Source: Myxococcales bacterium (GTDB taxonomy: Bacteria; Myxococcota_A; Polyangia; Polyangiales; Polyangiaceae). Taken from it: DNA of 64,000 nucleotides. The stretch is from contig JADJKB010000003.1 of the NCBI GenBank assembly GCA_016706225.1, positions 682,001 to 746,000 of the forward strand, given 5' to 3'. The translations under genes and the position numbers were made by a program. The notes under the pieces were generated by a model. The model saw only the letters and a program-made list of their open reading frames with translations. It searched no databases and had not been told where the DNA came from. Below, in pieces: positions 23,412 to 31,806 of the stretch. How positions within the stretch are numbered: the stretch's first letter is position 1; each line of letters opens with the position of its first letter.

Positions 23412-24713
23412 TCAGCGCAAGAGCGCGAGTTTGCGCGCCTCGGCCCGGGCCTCTTCCGCCCGCTCCGGCTTGCCGCAGTGAACGAAGGCATCGGCCCTCG
23501 CCAGCTGGAGGCGACCTGTCGCATGCGGTAGCGTCGCAGACGCTTCGGCGTATTCACACGCGGTCTCGCTCTTGCCCGCTTTGACGGCGGCCTCCAGGGC
23601 GAGTTGGTACGACTCGGAGGTCTTCCGAAGCTCGAGGTTCTTCGCCGCCCAGCGCAGCGCGGTGCCGGGTTCGTTGCCGGGGCCGAGGGCAAATCGCGCC
23701 AGATGATCGGCAAAGGCTTCGGGAAAGTCCCGACCGAGCGCCTCGAACTGTTTGGCGGCTCGCTGTTTTGCCTGCGCGGCATCGTCGGCACGGCTGGTCT
23801 TGGCGAAGAGCTGCGCCTGCAGCGCCCAGACCTCCGGATCGTCGATCTTGTCTGCGATGGGCGCGAGCCAGGCGAGTCCCGCCGCCGGAGGCTCCAAGGC
23901 GGCCAGATGAATGCGCGCGTGGGCGTGCATCGGCATGCGCGCCACGGCGGCCTGAAACATCTCCTTCGCACGCGGGACCTGTCCGCTCTTCTCGAGCGCC
24001 GTGCCATGATGAAACAGGAGCCAGGCAACGGGAAACGGCGACACGTCCCGGTAACTTCGCACGGCCTTGGCGAAGCCCTCGTCCGCCGCGGTGTGCTGCC
24101 CCATGTCGGAGAGCAGCGCCGCGTAGAGGCCGAGTGAACGCAACCCGGGGTTCGACTCGGCCTGCCGCTTTCGAATGACCAGCGCCTCGTCGTAACGCCC
24201 GAGCGCGTGAAAGATCGTCGCGCGATCCCCAGCCAGTTCGGCCGCTTTCAGCCCGTGTCTCTCCGCCGCATCCAGATCCGTCAGCGCGGCCGAGAAACGA
24301 TGCAGCGTCGTCTCGGCCCGAGCGCGCATGCGAAACGCCTGCGCCACGTCGGGATGCAGCTCGACGGCGCCCCGCCCAAGCTCGGCAGAGCGCGTGAGAT
24401 CCCCGATGCTGCCGGTGGCGTCCGCGCGCGTTGCCAAGAGCTCGACCAACTTGGAGCGGACGTCGAGGTCCTTGGGTCGCGCGGCGAAATCACTCTCGGC
24501 GACACTCAGCTGTGCCGTCAGATTCCCGAGAGCAATCTCGCCACTGGTCGTGGGCACCTCTTTGTCCGTCGGTGGGCCTTGCGGTGTTTCTGCGGAAGCG
24601 GACAGAGAAGGCGTCGCCGAAACGGCAGCGGCCTCCCCAGCCGAGGGCGAGGAGGCCGTGCTCTTGCAGGAAACGAGCAGAGCTGAGGCAATGCCGACCA
24701 GAATGCTCCGCAT
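23412..24713 (-). CDS. Tetratricopeptide-repeat lipoprotein of the DUF4331 operon
   Basis: 433 residues from ATG 24713 (AGG upstream; a GTG lies one codon earlier). The lipobox is LLVSCKS, so the residue after the acylated Cys is Lys. A short Ala/Ser/Glu linker leads into a full-length array of tetratricopeptide helices (RSAELGRGAVELHP, QAFRMRARAETTLHR, DRATIFHALGRYDEAL, LLFHHGTALEKSGQ). TPR lipoproteins commonly scaffold protein complexes. It follows the two DUF4331 genes on the same strand after 18 bases and is very likely cotranscribed, which suggests it works with them. Confidence 0.88.
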   Translation of the reverse strand: MRSILVGIASALLVSCKSTASSPSAGEAAAVSATPSLSASAETPQGPPTDKEVPTTSGEIALGNLTAQLSVAESDFAARPKDLDVRSKLVELLATRADATGSIGDLTRSAELGRGAVELHPDVAQAFRMRARAETTLHRFSAALTDLDAAERHGLKAAELAGDRATIFHALGRYDEALVIRKRQAESNPGLRSLGLYAALLSDMGQHTAADEGFAKAVRSYRDVSPFPVAWLLFHHGTALEKSGQVPRAKEMFQAAVARMPMHAHARIHLAALEPPAAGLAWLAPIADKIDDPEVWALQAQLFAKTSRADDAAQAKQRAAKQFEALGRDFPEAFADHLARFALGPGNEPGTALRWAAKNLELRKTSESYQLALEAAVKAGKSETACEYAEASATLPHATGRLQLARADAFVHCGKPERAEEARAEARKLALLR

Positions 24714-24731
24714 CACCTGAGCGTAGTCGTT

Positions 24732-25526
24732 TCAGTTCGGTGCTGCGAGGTACGGGAAGGACGTCAAGAAGGCCTTGTCGTTGGCCGCGACACCGTCACC
24801 CACGGCCGGTTTCCCGCTCGGGAAGCCCGCCGCGCCTGCGGCGAGGCCGGAGTAGGACAGGTCGATGACGTCGTCGGCGAGCATGCGCCCGCCGCAGTTG
24901 CCCGTGGTACCGAGGCCGAGAACGGGAGTCTCGTACCCGAGATATCCGCAGGTCGGCTTCGTCACGTCGACGATCAACCAGTCCTTGGCGAGCGCGCCAG
25001 CAAGCCCGCTGTACGGCTGCGCCGCTTCCACGTTGTAGAGCAACTGATTGCCGCACACCGTATCGAGGCTGTCCAAGATCGCAAGGTTCCCCTGGAACTC
25101 GGTGACGTTGCCGCCCCACTTGCTGGTGTCGCCGTCCAAGTTGTAGGCGTCCTTGGCCGCTTGTTTCTTGGTGTTGTCGGCCTCGAAGGTCTTGTTCAGC
25201 GCGGTGTTGATCGCCGGACGGCCCATGCGATCGATCTGCGCGCCGAGCGTTGGCGGGGTAGGAACCGTACCGCCGTCGGAACCCGCAACACCGCCGCTAC
25301 CGCCGGTGTTACCGCCGCTGCCGGCGGTACCGCCGCCGCTGCCGGCCGTACCGCCGCTGCCACCGGTCGCCCCGGTGCCACCCGTCGCGCCGGTGCCGCC
25401 GGTGCCGCCGGTGCCGCCGGTGGCCTTCTTGCCGCCTCCCCCCGAATCGTCGTCACCACAACCGGTGACCGCTGCCGTACCGACGCAGAGCGCCGAGGCG
25501 AGGAACAAAATCATGGTTCTATTCAT
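24732..25526 (-). CDS. DUF4331 C-terminal half as a separate lipoprotein
   Basis: 264 residues from ATG 25526, with a strong AAAGGAGGC upstream; the ORF continues upstream but without need. The lipobox is AVTGCGDD, then a Gly/Thr/Ser linker of about 50 residues. The rest matches the C-terminal part of DUF4331 proteins: QIDRMGRPAINTALNK, the long helical segment, GGRMLADDVIDLSYSGL, and the ending DGVAANDKAFLTSFPYLAAPN (in two parts, GVAAND and LTSFPYLAAPN). The N-terminal half of the domain is encoded by the gene just upstream, 13 bases away, so the family domain is divided into two polypeptides here. Confidence 0.85.
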   Translation of the reverse strand: MNRTMILFLASALCVGTAAVTGCGDDDSGGGGKKATGGTGGTGGTGATGGTGATGGSGGTAGSGGGTAGSGGNTGGSGGVAGSDGGTVPTPPTLGAQIDRMGRPAINTALNKTFEADNTKKQAAKDAYNLDGDTSKWGGNVTEFQGNLAILDSLDTVCGNQLLYNVEAAQPYSGLAGALAKDWLIVDVTKPTCGYLGYETPVLGLGTTGNCGGRMLADDVIDLSYSGLAAGAAGFPSGKPAVGDGVAANDKAFLTSFPYLAAPN

Positions 25527-25539
25527 GGCTCGCCTCCTT

Positions 25540-26253
25540 TCAGGGTGCTTTGTTGGTACTGGCCCAGACGGCAACGGCCGGAGCCGTCGTTCCGCTGACC
25601 AGGGTGGGGTCGATCTCGACCACGATGGAGAGCACGTTCTTGCTCGCGAAGAAGTCCTTCGCCGCGCCGGCGTCGGCCTTCGGATCGGTGCTCAGCTTGC
25701 TGACCAACACGGCGGAGGTCGGCGCGTCAATCGTGGGGCAACCGTAGGCGTCGAACGTCAATGACGCCGCGACACTCTCGACCGTCGCAACCGTGTCCTT
25801 GAAACCATCGAGGTTGAAGAAGAACGGATCGTCGCGGAGTCCCGCGAAGACCTTCAGCTTGCCGCTGGCGCTGCTGATGCCAGCGGTCGCGCTCGCGTCA
25901 CCCTCGACGTATTCTTTGTCCCCCACCCAGCACTTGGCTTTCTGAGCCGCGTCGAAGGTGCAGATCACGTTGACGTCGGGCTCGGTCGGCGCAAGGCCGA
26001 CGGCCCCCGACTTCGTGTGGATGACGTACTGGACCTTGTCCGAGAACTTGGACGCCGTCGTTGCGAGCGGCGCCACGTTCATGACCATGACCAGCTTGCC
26101 GCTCTGCATCCACGCGTATACGTCGGTGATGTCAGCGGCCGGGTCCGTGGCCAGGGCGTCCGAATCGATATGGTCGGCCGCAAAAGCCAAGGGCGTCGCG
26201 CCGAAGACGGCGCAGACCGCGAGCGCTTTCCGCCATTTATGCACTATTTTCAT
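25540..26253 (-). CDS. DUF4331 N-terminal half, secreted
   Basis: 237 residues from ATG 26253, with GGAGG at a 6-base spacing; the longer frame toward 26622 is antisense to the EF-hand gene. A signal peptide (MKIVHKWRK..., cut near LAFAADHID) leads to ADHIDSDALATDPAADITDVYAW, split here as HIDSDALAT and ITDVYAW, the start of the DUF4331 domain, then LVMVMNVAPLA. The protein ends where the second half of the family normally begins. It is not a lipoprotein and would be periplasmic or secreted. First gene of the three-gene operon DUF4331-N, DUF4331-C, TPR. Confidence 0.85.
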   Translation of the reverse strand: MKIVHKWRKALAVCAVFGATPLAFAADHIDSDALATDPAADITDVYAWMQSGKLVMVMNVAPLATTASKFSDKVQYVIHTKSGAVGLAPTEPDVNVICTFDAAQKAKCWVGDKEYVEGDASATAGISSASGKLKVFAGLRDDPFFFNLDGFKDTVATVESVAASLTFDAYGCPTIDAPTSAVLVSKLSTDPKADAGAAKDFFASKNVLSIVVEIDPTLVSGTTAPAVAVWASTNKAP

Positions 26254-26319
26254 CAGTTGACCTCCGAGGGGCGCAGGATTTGCCGAGACGCCCAGTTCCG
26301 TTACGTAACGACGCTTGGT

Positions 26320-27042
26320 TTGGATCACAAGCCGTGGCGATTTGGCCTCGGTTTGTGCGCGCTCATGGCGACCACGGCCGCAATCGCTCATCTCGGGCAC
26401 GACACCGGCGGGGGAGAGCGCAGCATCACTCTCGACCTCGAGCGGGAGACCCCGCGGTTGAGGTACGCGCTCGGCCTGCGGGCCGAGGCCTTGGTCGCCG
26501 AGGCAACCCGCGCGGACACCAACCACGACGGTCAGGTCTCGAAGGACGAAGAGGCTCACCACCTCGATGCACTGAGCGCCGAGCTCTGCCGATCGCTGGA
26601 GCTCTGCACCGGCCCGAGCCACGAGTCAGTGCATTGCCGGCCAGCCGAGCCGCGCTGGATCGAGCGCGCGTCGATGAGCGACTGGACCACAACGGACGGA
26701 GTGGGCAGGCTCGAGTGGAGCCTGGCGCTGCCCGCTGGCGATGCCAACTCGATCCGGCTCGTCGATCGCTGGGCGCGCTCCGACGTGGTCCGCACCGACG
26801 TGGTGATCATGCCATCGGCCACCCGTCCCCCGCGCGCCGCGGGCCCCGACCCGGGCTCGCGCGCGGTGACGCTCTCGTTCGCGTTCGACGATGCACTGCT
26901 CGCCGGCGCCCCCCGCACCGTCGCGGTGGAGCTTCCGCCGCGCGCAGGCAAACTTCCCGTTCAGCTACTCATCGTGGCCGGCGCGCTCCTGACCGCGCTG
27001 GTCGTTGCGGCAACCGTGCGCCGGCGGCGCAGGCGAAACTGA
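26320..27042 (+). CDS. EF-hand protein with a C-terminal membrane anchor
   Basis: 240 residues if the TTG at 26320 is used; ATG 26365 would cut the first 15 residues and part of the signal peptide. A hydrophobic N-terminal segment (FGLGLCALMATTAAIA) is followed by a soluble domain with one canonical EF-hand loop, DTNHDGQVSKDE (Ca2+ ligands at positions 1, 3, 5, 7 and 12). Near the C-terminus a single helix (LLIVAGALLTALVVAA) ends in RRRRRR, as in a stop-transfer anchor with the body outside. It is divergent from the DUF4331 operon with 66 bases between starts, so shared control is likely. The overall family is not recognised; the N-terminal domains of HupE/UreJ-like proteins come to mind but the resemblance is weak. 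Confidence 0.72.
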   Translation: MDHKPWRFGLGLCALMATTAAIAHLGHDTGGGERSITLDLERETPRLRYALGLRAEALVAEATRADTNHDGQVSKDEEAHHLDALSAELCRSLELCTGPSHESVHCRPAEPRWIERASMSDWTTTDGVGRLEWSLALPAGDANSIRLVDRWARSDVVRTDVVIMPSATRPPRAAGPDPGSRAVTLSFAFDDALLAGAPRTVAVELPPRAGKLPVQLLIVAGALLTALVVAATVRRRRRRN

Positions 27043-27092
27043 CTCGCGCCGCCGCCGAATCATCTTCCGAGCGTTACGGCTCGACGGGACCC

Positions 27093-28718
27093 TCACGGCG
27101 CCGAAGCGAAGTCCAGACCGCCCGGATGTGCGTACGAGCTCTCCTCGTCGAAGCCGACCAGTTGCAGCCCGAACGGCGCATCGCTGGTCAGCGAGCGGAA
27201 GACGGCGGTGGGCTGCGTGGCGGATACGATCAAGACGCCGTAGCCCGAGCTCCCGAGTGGTTTTGGTGCTGCCACGAGCGGAACACCATCCAAGCTGACT
27301 GTCTTCCCGATCGGAATGATCAGCTCGAAGTGGCTCGACTGAAATCCGGGCGCCGCGGCGACCGAGTAGGCGCGGTGGTACTGCGACACGGGTACGATCT
27401 GTCGCATGGCGGGATCACCCATCGCAGCCTTCTGCTGGCTCCCGTTCAGGACCTCGGAACCCGGAATGAGCGACAGCACGACGATGGGCTGTGAGGACTC
27501 GATCACGAAGTCCTGTTTGACGAGCCCGAGATCGGCGACCTGGCCGGCGGAGAGAGTATTGGGCGCGTTCGGCGGCTTGAATTCCGGGTAGGCGAGCGCA
27601 GTGCCGTCCACGTGCCCTACAAGTCGAACGACGTGCCCCGGTTGGTCCCCCTTGGGACCCTGCGGCACCGGAACGATGTGCCGTTTGCCGAGGCGAGTGG
27701 TGGGCACGACGGTTTCTTCGAGGTGATCACAGGCCAGCTTCCCGATCGGCACGTCGGCGCACGCCGCCCCCGAGATGACCTGGAGCGGCTGATCGGCACT
27801 GATCAGGCTCCCGCTCAGGTCCCCTTTGGCCGACGCCTGAAGCACGATCACATCGGCCCGTTGGAGTGTGACGCTGAAGCTGGATGAAGCTCCCTGCGCC
27901 GAGATGCCACCACCCGCCACGACCTGCGCGCTACCGGACAGCGTGACGCTCACGTGGGTGCCGTCGGCGGTTCCGGTCAGCGTGACTGTGGGACCGAGGT
28001 TCAACTGCTGTGACCCGGCAGCGCTGGCCAAGCGATAGCTCGTGCCGAGCGCGCTGGTCGGAAGCAAGAGTGAAGAGTCCGCGGTTCGCGAGGCGCAGCT
28101 CAGCGGAGCCTGAGGGCACTTTGGACAATTGCTCCAACTCTTCCCGCTCGGACCGCCCTGCGCCTGGGCCTCGATGGAATTGAATTGAGTCACACTCACC
28201 GGCAGACTGCTGGTGAGTCGATACGCGCCACCGTCGACGCGCGTGGTGCCTGCAGCTCCGTCGAGGAAACCGCACGCAGTGGCGTCGGGGCCCTTGAGCG
28301 CCGTCACCCACGGTAGGTAGACGACGCGGGCGGTTTTGGCGGGTAGGGTCTCGGTGGTCGTGAACTCGGCGCCTCGATTGACCTTGACCTCGACGCTGGC
28401 GTTCTGAGGATTCGTCACCACGACCGCAAAGTCGAAAATGGACCAGACGAGGTTGGGGGTCACCGTCGGCCAAAACTCGCAGCCGTAGCTCGATGGCGCG
28501 GCCGCGGCATCGCCACAAGAAGCCGGGAGCACTCCCGGGGGCTTCCCGCCGCTGCCCGAGTCCGAGCTTCCGACCCCGGTGCTTCCCCCGACGGCTCCGC
28601 CGCTCCCCCCAGACGCAGGAGATCCCTCGAGCGGCGCGAGGTCGACGGAACAGGCCAGCGCGATGACCGCGACGACGCCCCCAGTCCAGACCCAACGGCT
28701 GATTGATGCGAACCTCAC
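27093..28718 (-). CDS. Second IgGFc-binding-domain surface lipoprotein
   Basis: About 541 residues from GTG 28718, the only start placed just before the signal peptide; the further 220 codons of open frame are antisense to the GH15 gene. The lipobox is IALACSV, followed by a Gly/Ser linker. The body contains NPQNASVEVKVN, LLLPTSALG, a CPKCPQAPLSC segment, and CDHLEETVVPTTRLGKR, the signature of the IgGFc-binding domain family. It is of the same family as the gene at 4604-6469 but has little close sequence identity with it. Surface adhesion is inferred. Confidence 0.85.
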   Translation of the reverse strand: MRFASISRWVWTGGVVAVIALACSVDLAPLEGSPASGGSGGAVGGSTGVGSSDSGSGGKPPGVLPASCGDAAAAPSSYGCEFWPTVTPNLVWSIFDFAVVVTNPQNASVEVKVNRGAEFTTTETLPAKTARVVYLPWVTALKGPDATACGFLDGAAGTTRVDGGAYRLTSSLPVSVTQFNSIEAQAQGGPSGKSWSNCPKCPQAPLSCASRTADSSLLLPTSALGTSYRLASAAGSQQLNLGPTVTLTGTADGTHVSVTLSGSAQVVAGGGISAQGASSSFSVTLQRADVIVLQASAKGDLSGSLISADQPLQVISGAACADVPIGKLACDHLEETVVPTTRLGKRHIVPVPQGPKGDQPGHVVRLVGHVDGTALAYPEFKPPNAPNTLSAGQVADLGLVKQDFVIESSQPIVVLSLIPGSEVLNGSQQKAAMGDPAMRQIVPVSQYHRAYSVAAAPGFQSSHFELIIPIGKTVSLDGVPLVAAPKPLGSSGYGVLIVSATQPTAVFRSLTSDAPFGLQLVGFDEESSYAHPGGLDFASAP

Positions 28719-28841
28719 CTGCCAATGCCAGCATACAGCAGCGGTCAGAGCCACGTCCGGTCCGCTCGTCGCGCAGGAGCAGCTGGACCTCTCGGCCCTT
28801 TTGGCTTTCCGGAACGGAGCCATGTCTGAGATGCTGCCAGA

Positions 28842-30749
28842 GTGGATCTCCTCAGCGCTGCTCGGCGGCTGAGCCGTCCGTTCGTGGTCGGCGCCGATCC
28901 CTCGACCGAGCTGCCGCTCGCGGCACGTGGCATCGTCGGCGATGGGCTGTCCGCCGCGCTCATCGCCGTCGACGGGGCCGTCGACTGGTTGTGCTGGCCG
29001 CACTTCGATAGCCCCGCCGTGTTCGGACGACTGCTCGACCGCGAGCGCGGCGGGTCCATGGCGATTCGACCCGTGGCCCGGCCCTTCGAGGCACTGCAAG
29101 CCTACGATCCGGACACGAACGTGCTCGAGTCGATCTTGGACGTGCCCGGTCAGGGCACCCTCCGTCTGCTCGATTCCATGCCCTGGGCAGACGACCCGAG
29201 GGCCTCGATTCATGAGCTCCATCGTCGCATCGACTGCCCGAACGGCGAGCTCGAGATAGAGCTCATCTTCGATCCGCGCTTCGACTTTGGTCGCGACGTG
29301 CCCCGCATCGAAGCGACGGAGCACGGCCTGATGGCCGAGGGCAAGAACGGCGAACGACTCGCGCTGAGTGTGTCTTCGCACCTGCGCTGGCAGGCGCTCC
29401 CGAGTGGCGGCATGCGCGCGACCTTGCGGGTCTCACCCGAGACCCGACTCTGGTGCATCCTCAACTGGAACGCGGACCTGGTCGAGCACGTCGACGCCCA
29501 CCGACCCTACGAACATCTGCGCGTCACGCGACGGAAATGGCGCGAGTGGGCCGCGCGCCTGTCCTACGACGGTCCGTGGCGACACCACGTGCTGCGCTCC
29601 GCGTTGACGCTGAAGCTGTTGATGTACGGGCCCACGGGGGCGGTGGTGGCGGCGCCGACCACTTCCCTTCCCGAATGGATCGGGGGGACTCGCAACTGGG
29701 ACTATCGCTACACGTGGGTGCGGGACGGCGCGATGACGATCCGCGCCGCGAACCTGATCGGGTACGGCGTCGAGGCGCGTGACTTTTACCATTTCATGCG
29801 CGATGCGGTGAACACGCACGACGGCTTGAAGCTGATGTACACGATCCACGGTGGCGAGGTCCCGTCGGAGATCGAGCTCGCGCACTTGTCGGGCGCCTTC
29901 GGCTCGTCACCGGTGCGCGTTGGAAACGGCGCGCGAGACCAGCTGCAGCTCGACACCACCGGCGCCATCGTGGATGCCGCGCAGTTGTTCGAGCGTTTCG
30001 GCGGGATCCTGGGGCTGAAGGCTTGGCACAAACTCGCAGCGATCATCAGCGACGCCGAACAGAGCTGGCAAAAGCCGGACGACGGGATCTGGGAGCCGCG
30101 CAGCGGGGCTCAGCACAACGTGCATTCCAAGCTGATGAACTGGCTGGCCATGGACCGGGGCTCGCAGTTGGCCACCTCGTTCGGGCGGAGCGACCTGTCG
30201 GCGCGCTGGCAAAAGGCGGCGAGGGAGATCCACGCGGACATCTGCAGGAACGCGATGGACCCGAGCGGCAAGCACTTCGTCAGCGCGTACGGGCAGACAC
30301 GTCCGGATGCTGCACTGCTGCTCCTGTCGCTTCACGGTTTCCTGCCCGACGACGATCCGCGCCTCGCCGAGACCGTGCGCTGGGTCAGGCGTGAGCTCTC
30401 GACCGGGCCTTTCTTGCACCGCTACCGCGGGCACGCTGACGGCGTGGGAGGTGAAGAAGGCGCCTTCGTCCTGTGTGGATTTTGGTTGGCCGAGGCCTTG
30501 GCGCTGCAGGGCCGATTGGAAGAGGCGAGCGAGGTGTTCATCGCCCACGCCGAGGCGTCGAATCACCTGGGGTTGCTCGCCGAGGAGATCGACCCGTCGA
30601 ACGGAGGCCTGCTCGGCAACTTCCCTCAAGCGTTCAGCCACCTGGGGCTGATCAACGCGGCCCTTCGCATCGACCTCGCGCTCCGGCTGCGCGACGAAGG
30701 CTCGGCTCGTGCTCCCCACTTGGTGGGCTCACGCAAACGCAAGGCCTGA
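28842..30749 (+). CDS. GH15 glucoamylase/trehalase-type glycoside hydrolase
   Basis: 635 residues from GTG 28842; no strong ribosome site is seen and GTG 28881 is an alternative. The N-terminal beta-sandwich begins LAARGIVGDGLSAALIAVDG and contains GAVDWLCWPHFDSP. The (alpha/alpha)6 catalytic barrel has GTRNWDYRYTWVRDGA at about 280-297, GIWEPRSG near 413, where the family's proposed catalytic acid lies, and AEEIDPSNGGLLGNFPQAFS near 580, where the catalytic base Glu lies. It has no signal peptide, so it acts in the cytoplasm on alpha-glucans or trehalose-type substrates. The usual length is about 600, so it is complete. Confidence 0.92.
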   Translation: MDLLSAARRLSRPFVVGADPSTELPLAARGIVGDGLSAALIAVDGAVDWLCWPHFDSPAVFGRLLDRERGGSMAIRPVARPFEALQAYDPDTNVLESILDVPGQGTLRLLDSMPWADDPRASIHELHRRIDCPNGELEIELIFDPRFDFGRDVPRIEATEHGLMAEGKNGERLALSVSSHLRWQALPSGGMRATLRVSPETRLWCILNWNADLVEHVDAHRPYEHLRVTRRKWREWAARLSYDGPWRHHVLRSALTLKLLMYGPTGAVVAAPTTSLPEWIGGTRNWDYRYTWVRDGAMTIRAANLIGYGVEARDFYHFMRDAVNTHDGLKLMYTIHGGEVPSEIELAHLSGAFGSSPVRVGNGARDQLQLDTTGAIVDAAQLFERFGGILGLKAWHKLAAIISDAEQSWQKPDDGIWEPRSGAQHNVHSKLMNWLAMDRGSQLATSFGRSDLSARWQKAAREIHADICRNAMDPSGKHFVSAYGQTRPDAALLLLSLHGFLPDDDPRLAETVRWVRRELSTGPFLHRYRGHADGVGGEEGAFVLCGFWLAEALALQGRLEEASEVFIAHAEASNHLGLLAEEIDPSNGGLLGNFPQAFSHLGLINAALRIDLALRLRDEGSARAPHLVGSRKRKA

Positions 30750-30776
30750 CGACGCGCGGCGAACGGCGCTCCCCGT

Positions 30777-30881
30777 CTCGAAGTCGCTTGCGCTCTCGGC
30801 TACTTGGCTTCGCTGGACTCAGCGCTCATCGCCAAACTCAATCGCGTCATCGGCACACTCGTCCGCTTGGTCGGCGCCTGA
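30777..30881 (+). pseudogene. Remnant of a four-helix-bundle protein gene (C-terminal fragment)
   Basis: In the 274-base gap after the GH15 gene the plus-strand frame 30777-30881 reads LEVACALGYLASLD followed by SALIAKLNRVIGTLVRLVGA and a TGA. This closely resembles the last two helices of the four-helix-bundle (23S rRNA intervening sequence) family, TIGR02436, as found in myxobacteria. The N-terminal two-thirds is missing and there is no start or ribosome site, so this is a decayed gene end. The rest of the gap, to 31023, shows nothing beyond the ribosome site of the next gene. Confidence 0.6.
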
Positions 30882-31023
30882 ACCCTCCGCCGGGCGTCGC
30901 TCTTGTCGCGGCGCCGGGCTCTTTCATTCCCGCGTCCAGAGTGCGCCCCGGGCCAGAGACCTGGGAGACTCCGCCACAATGCGCTAAGAAGGGGGCGTGC
31001 CATCGTCACGAGGAGCTCGAAGC

Positions 31024-31806
31024 ATGACGCGTGTCTTCAGGCACTGGCTGCTGCTCTTGTCCCTGGTGCTCGCGTTCGGCCTGGCCAGCGCCTGCAAGGG
31101 CAAGACCGACGCGCCGAGCGGCGAGGATCCAACGGGGGCCAAGCCAACCAACAACGAGCTGCCTGCCTTCGAGCTGAAGGACGACACTGCCAACCTGCTG
31201 CTCACGTGGATCGACGACAAGGGGGACTTCCACGTCGTGCAAAAGGTCGCCGACGTGCCCGAGGCCGGGCGCTCCGAAGTGCGCGTGGTCAACACCACAC
31301 GGGAAGAGGGCACCGGCAAGCTCGTGTACGTCGCAGATCTCGCCAAGAAGAATCCCGACGGCACCTACCCAGTCAAGGTCATGGCCCGCAGCGAGTGGGA
31401 CGAAAAAGGCGCGAGCCGCCGCAAGGCTCGGCTCGAGGCGCTGGCCCCTCCGCCGAGCGCGTCCGCTGCTCCTTCGGCGCTCGCGTCCAGCTCGGCCGGC
31501 CCCGGCCCCGCGACGCCACCCAAGGTGGCGGGGAAGAAAGTCTACGCCATCGTCTACGGCGCCGAGTGGTGCAAGCCGTGTCACGACGCAGCCGCGTATC
31601 TTCGGCAGCGCGGCGTGACAGTCGCCGAAAAGGACGTCGACGCGGACGAGTCGGCACAGGCGGAGATGAAGAAGAAGCTGGAGCGCGTGAAGATGCCCGG
31701 CGCCTCCATTCCGGTCATCGATGTAATGGGGCAGATCTTGGTGGGTTACAGCCCCCAGGCCCTGGAGCGGGCGGTCGAGTCCGCGCGCAACGCGAAGACA
31801 CTGTGA
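31024..31806 (+). CDS. Thioredoxin/glutaredoxin-fold lipoprotein
   Basis: 260 residues from ATG 31024 (GAGGAG upstream). The lipobox is LASACKGK, with Lys after the acylated Cys. Residues 40-150 are a beta-rich domain of unknown type with LLTWIDDKGDF and KVADVPEAGRSEV. A Pro/Ala/Ser linker precedes a C-terminal thioredoxin-type domain with EWCKPCHD (active-site pair near residue 183) and SIPVIDVMGQ, where the cis-proline is seen. It would exchange disulfides or reduce metal sites in the envelope. Its stop overlaps the LysR gene start (GTGA). Confidence 0.88.
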   Translation: MTRVFRHWLLLLSLVLAFGLASACKGKTDAPSGEDPTGAKPTNNELPAFELKDDTANLLLTWIDDKGDFHVVQKVADVPEAGRSEVRVVNTTREEGTGKLVYVADLAKKNPDGTYPVKVMARSEWDEKGASRRKARLEALAPPPSASAAPSALASSSAGPGPATPPKVAGKKVYAIVYGAEWCKPCHDAAAYLRQRGVTVAEKDVDADESAQAEMKKKLERVKMPGASIPVIDVMGQILVGYSPQALERAVESARNAKTL

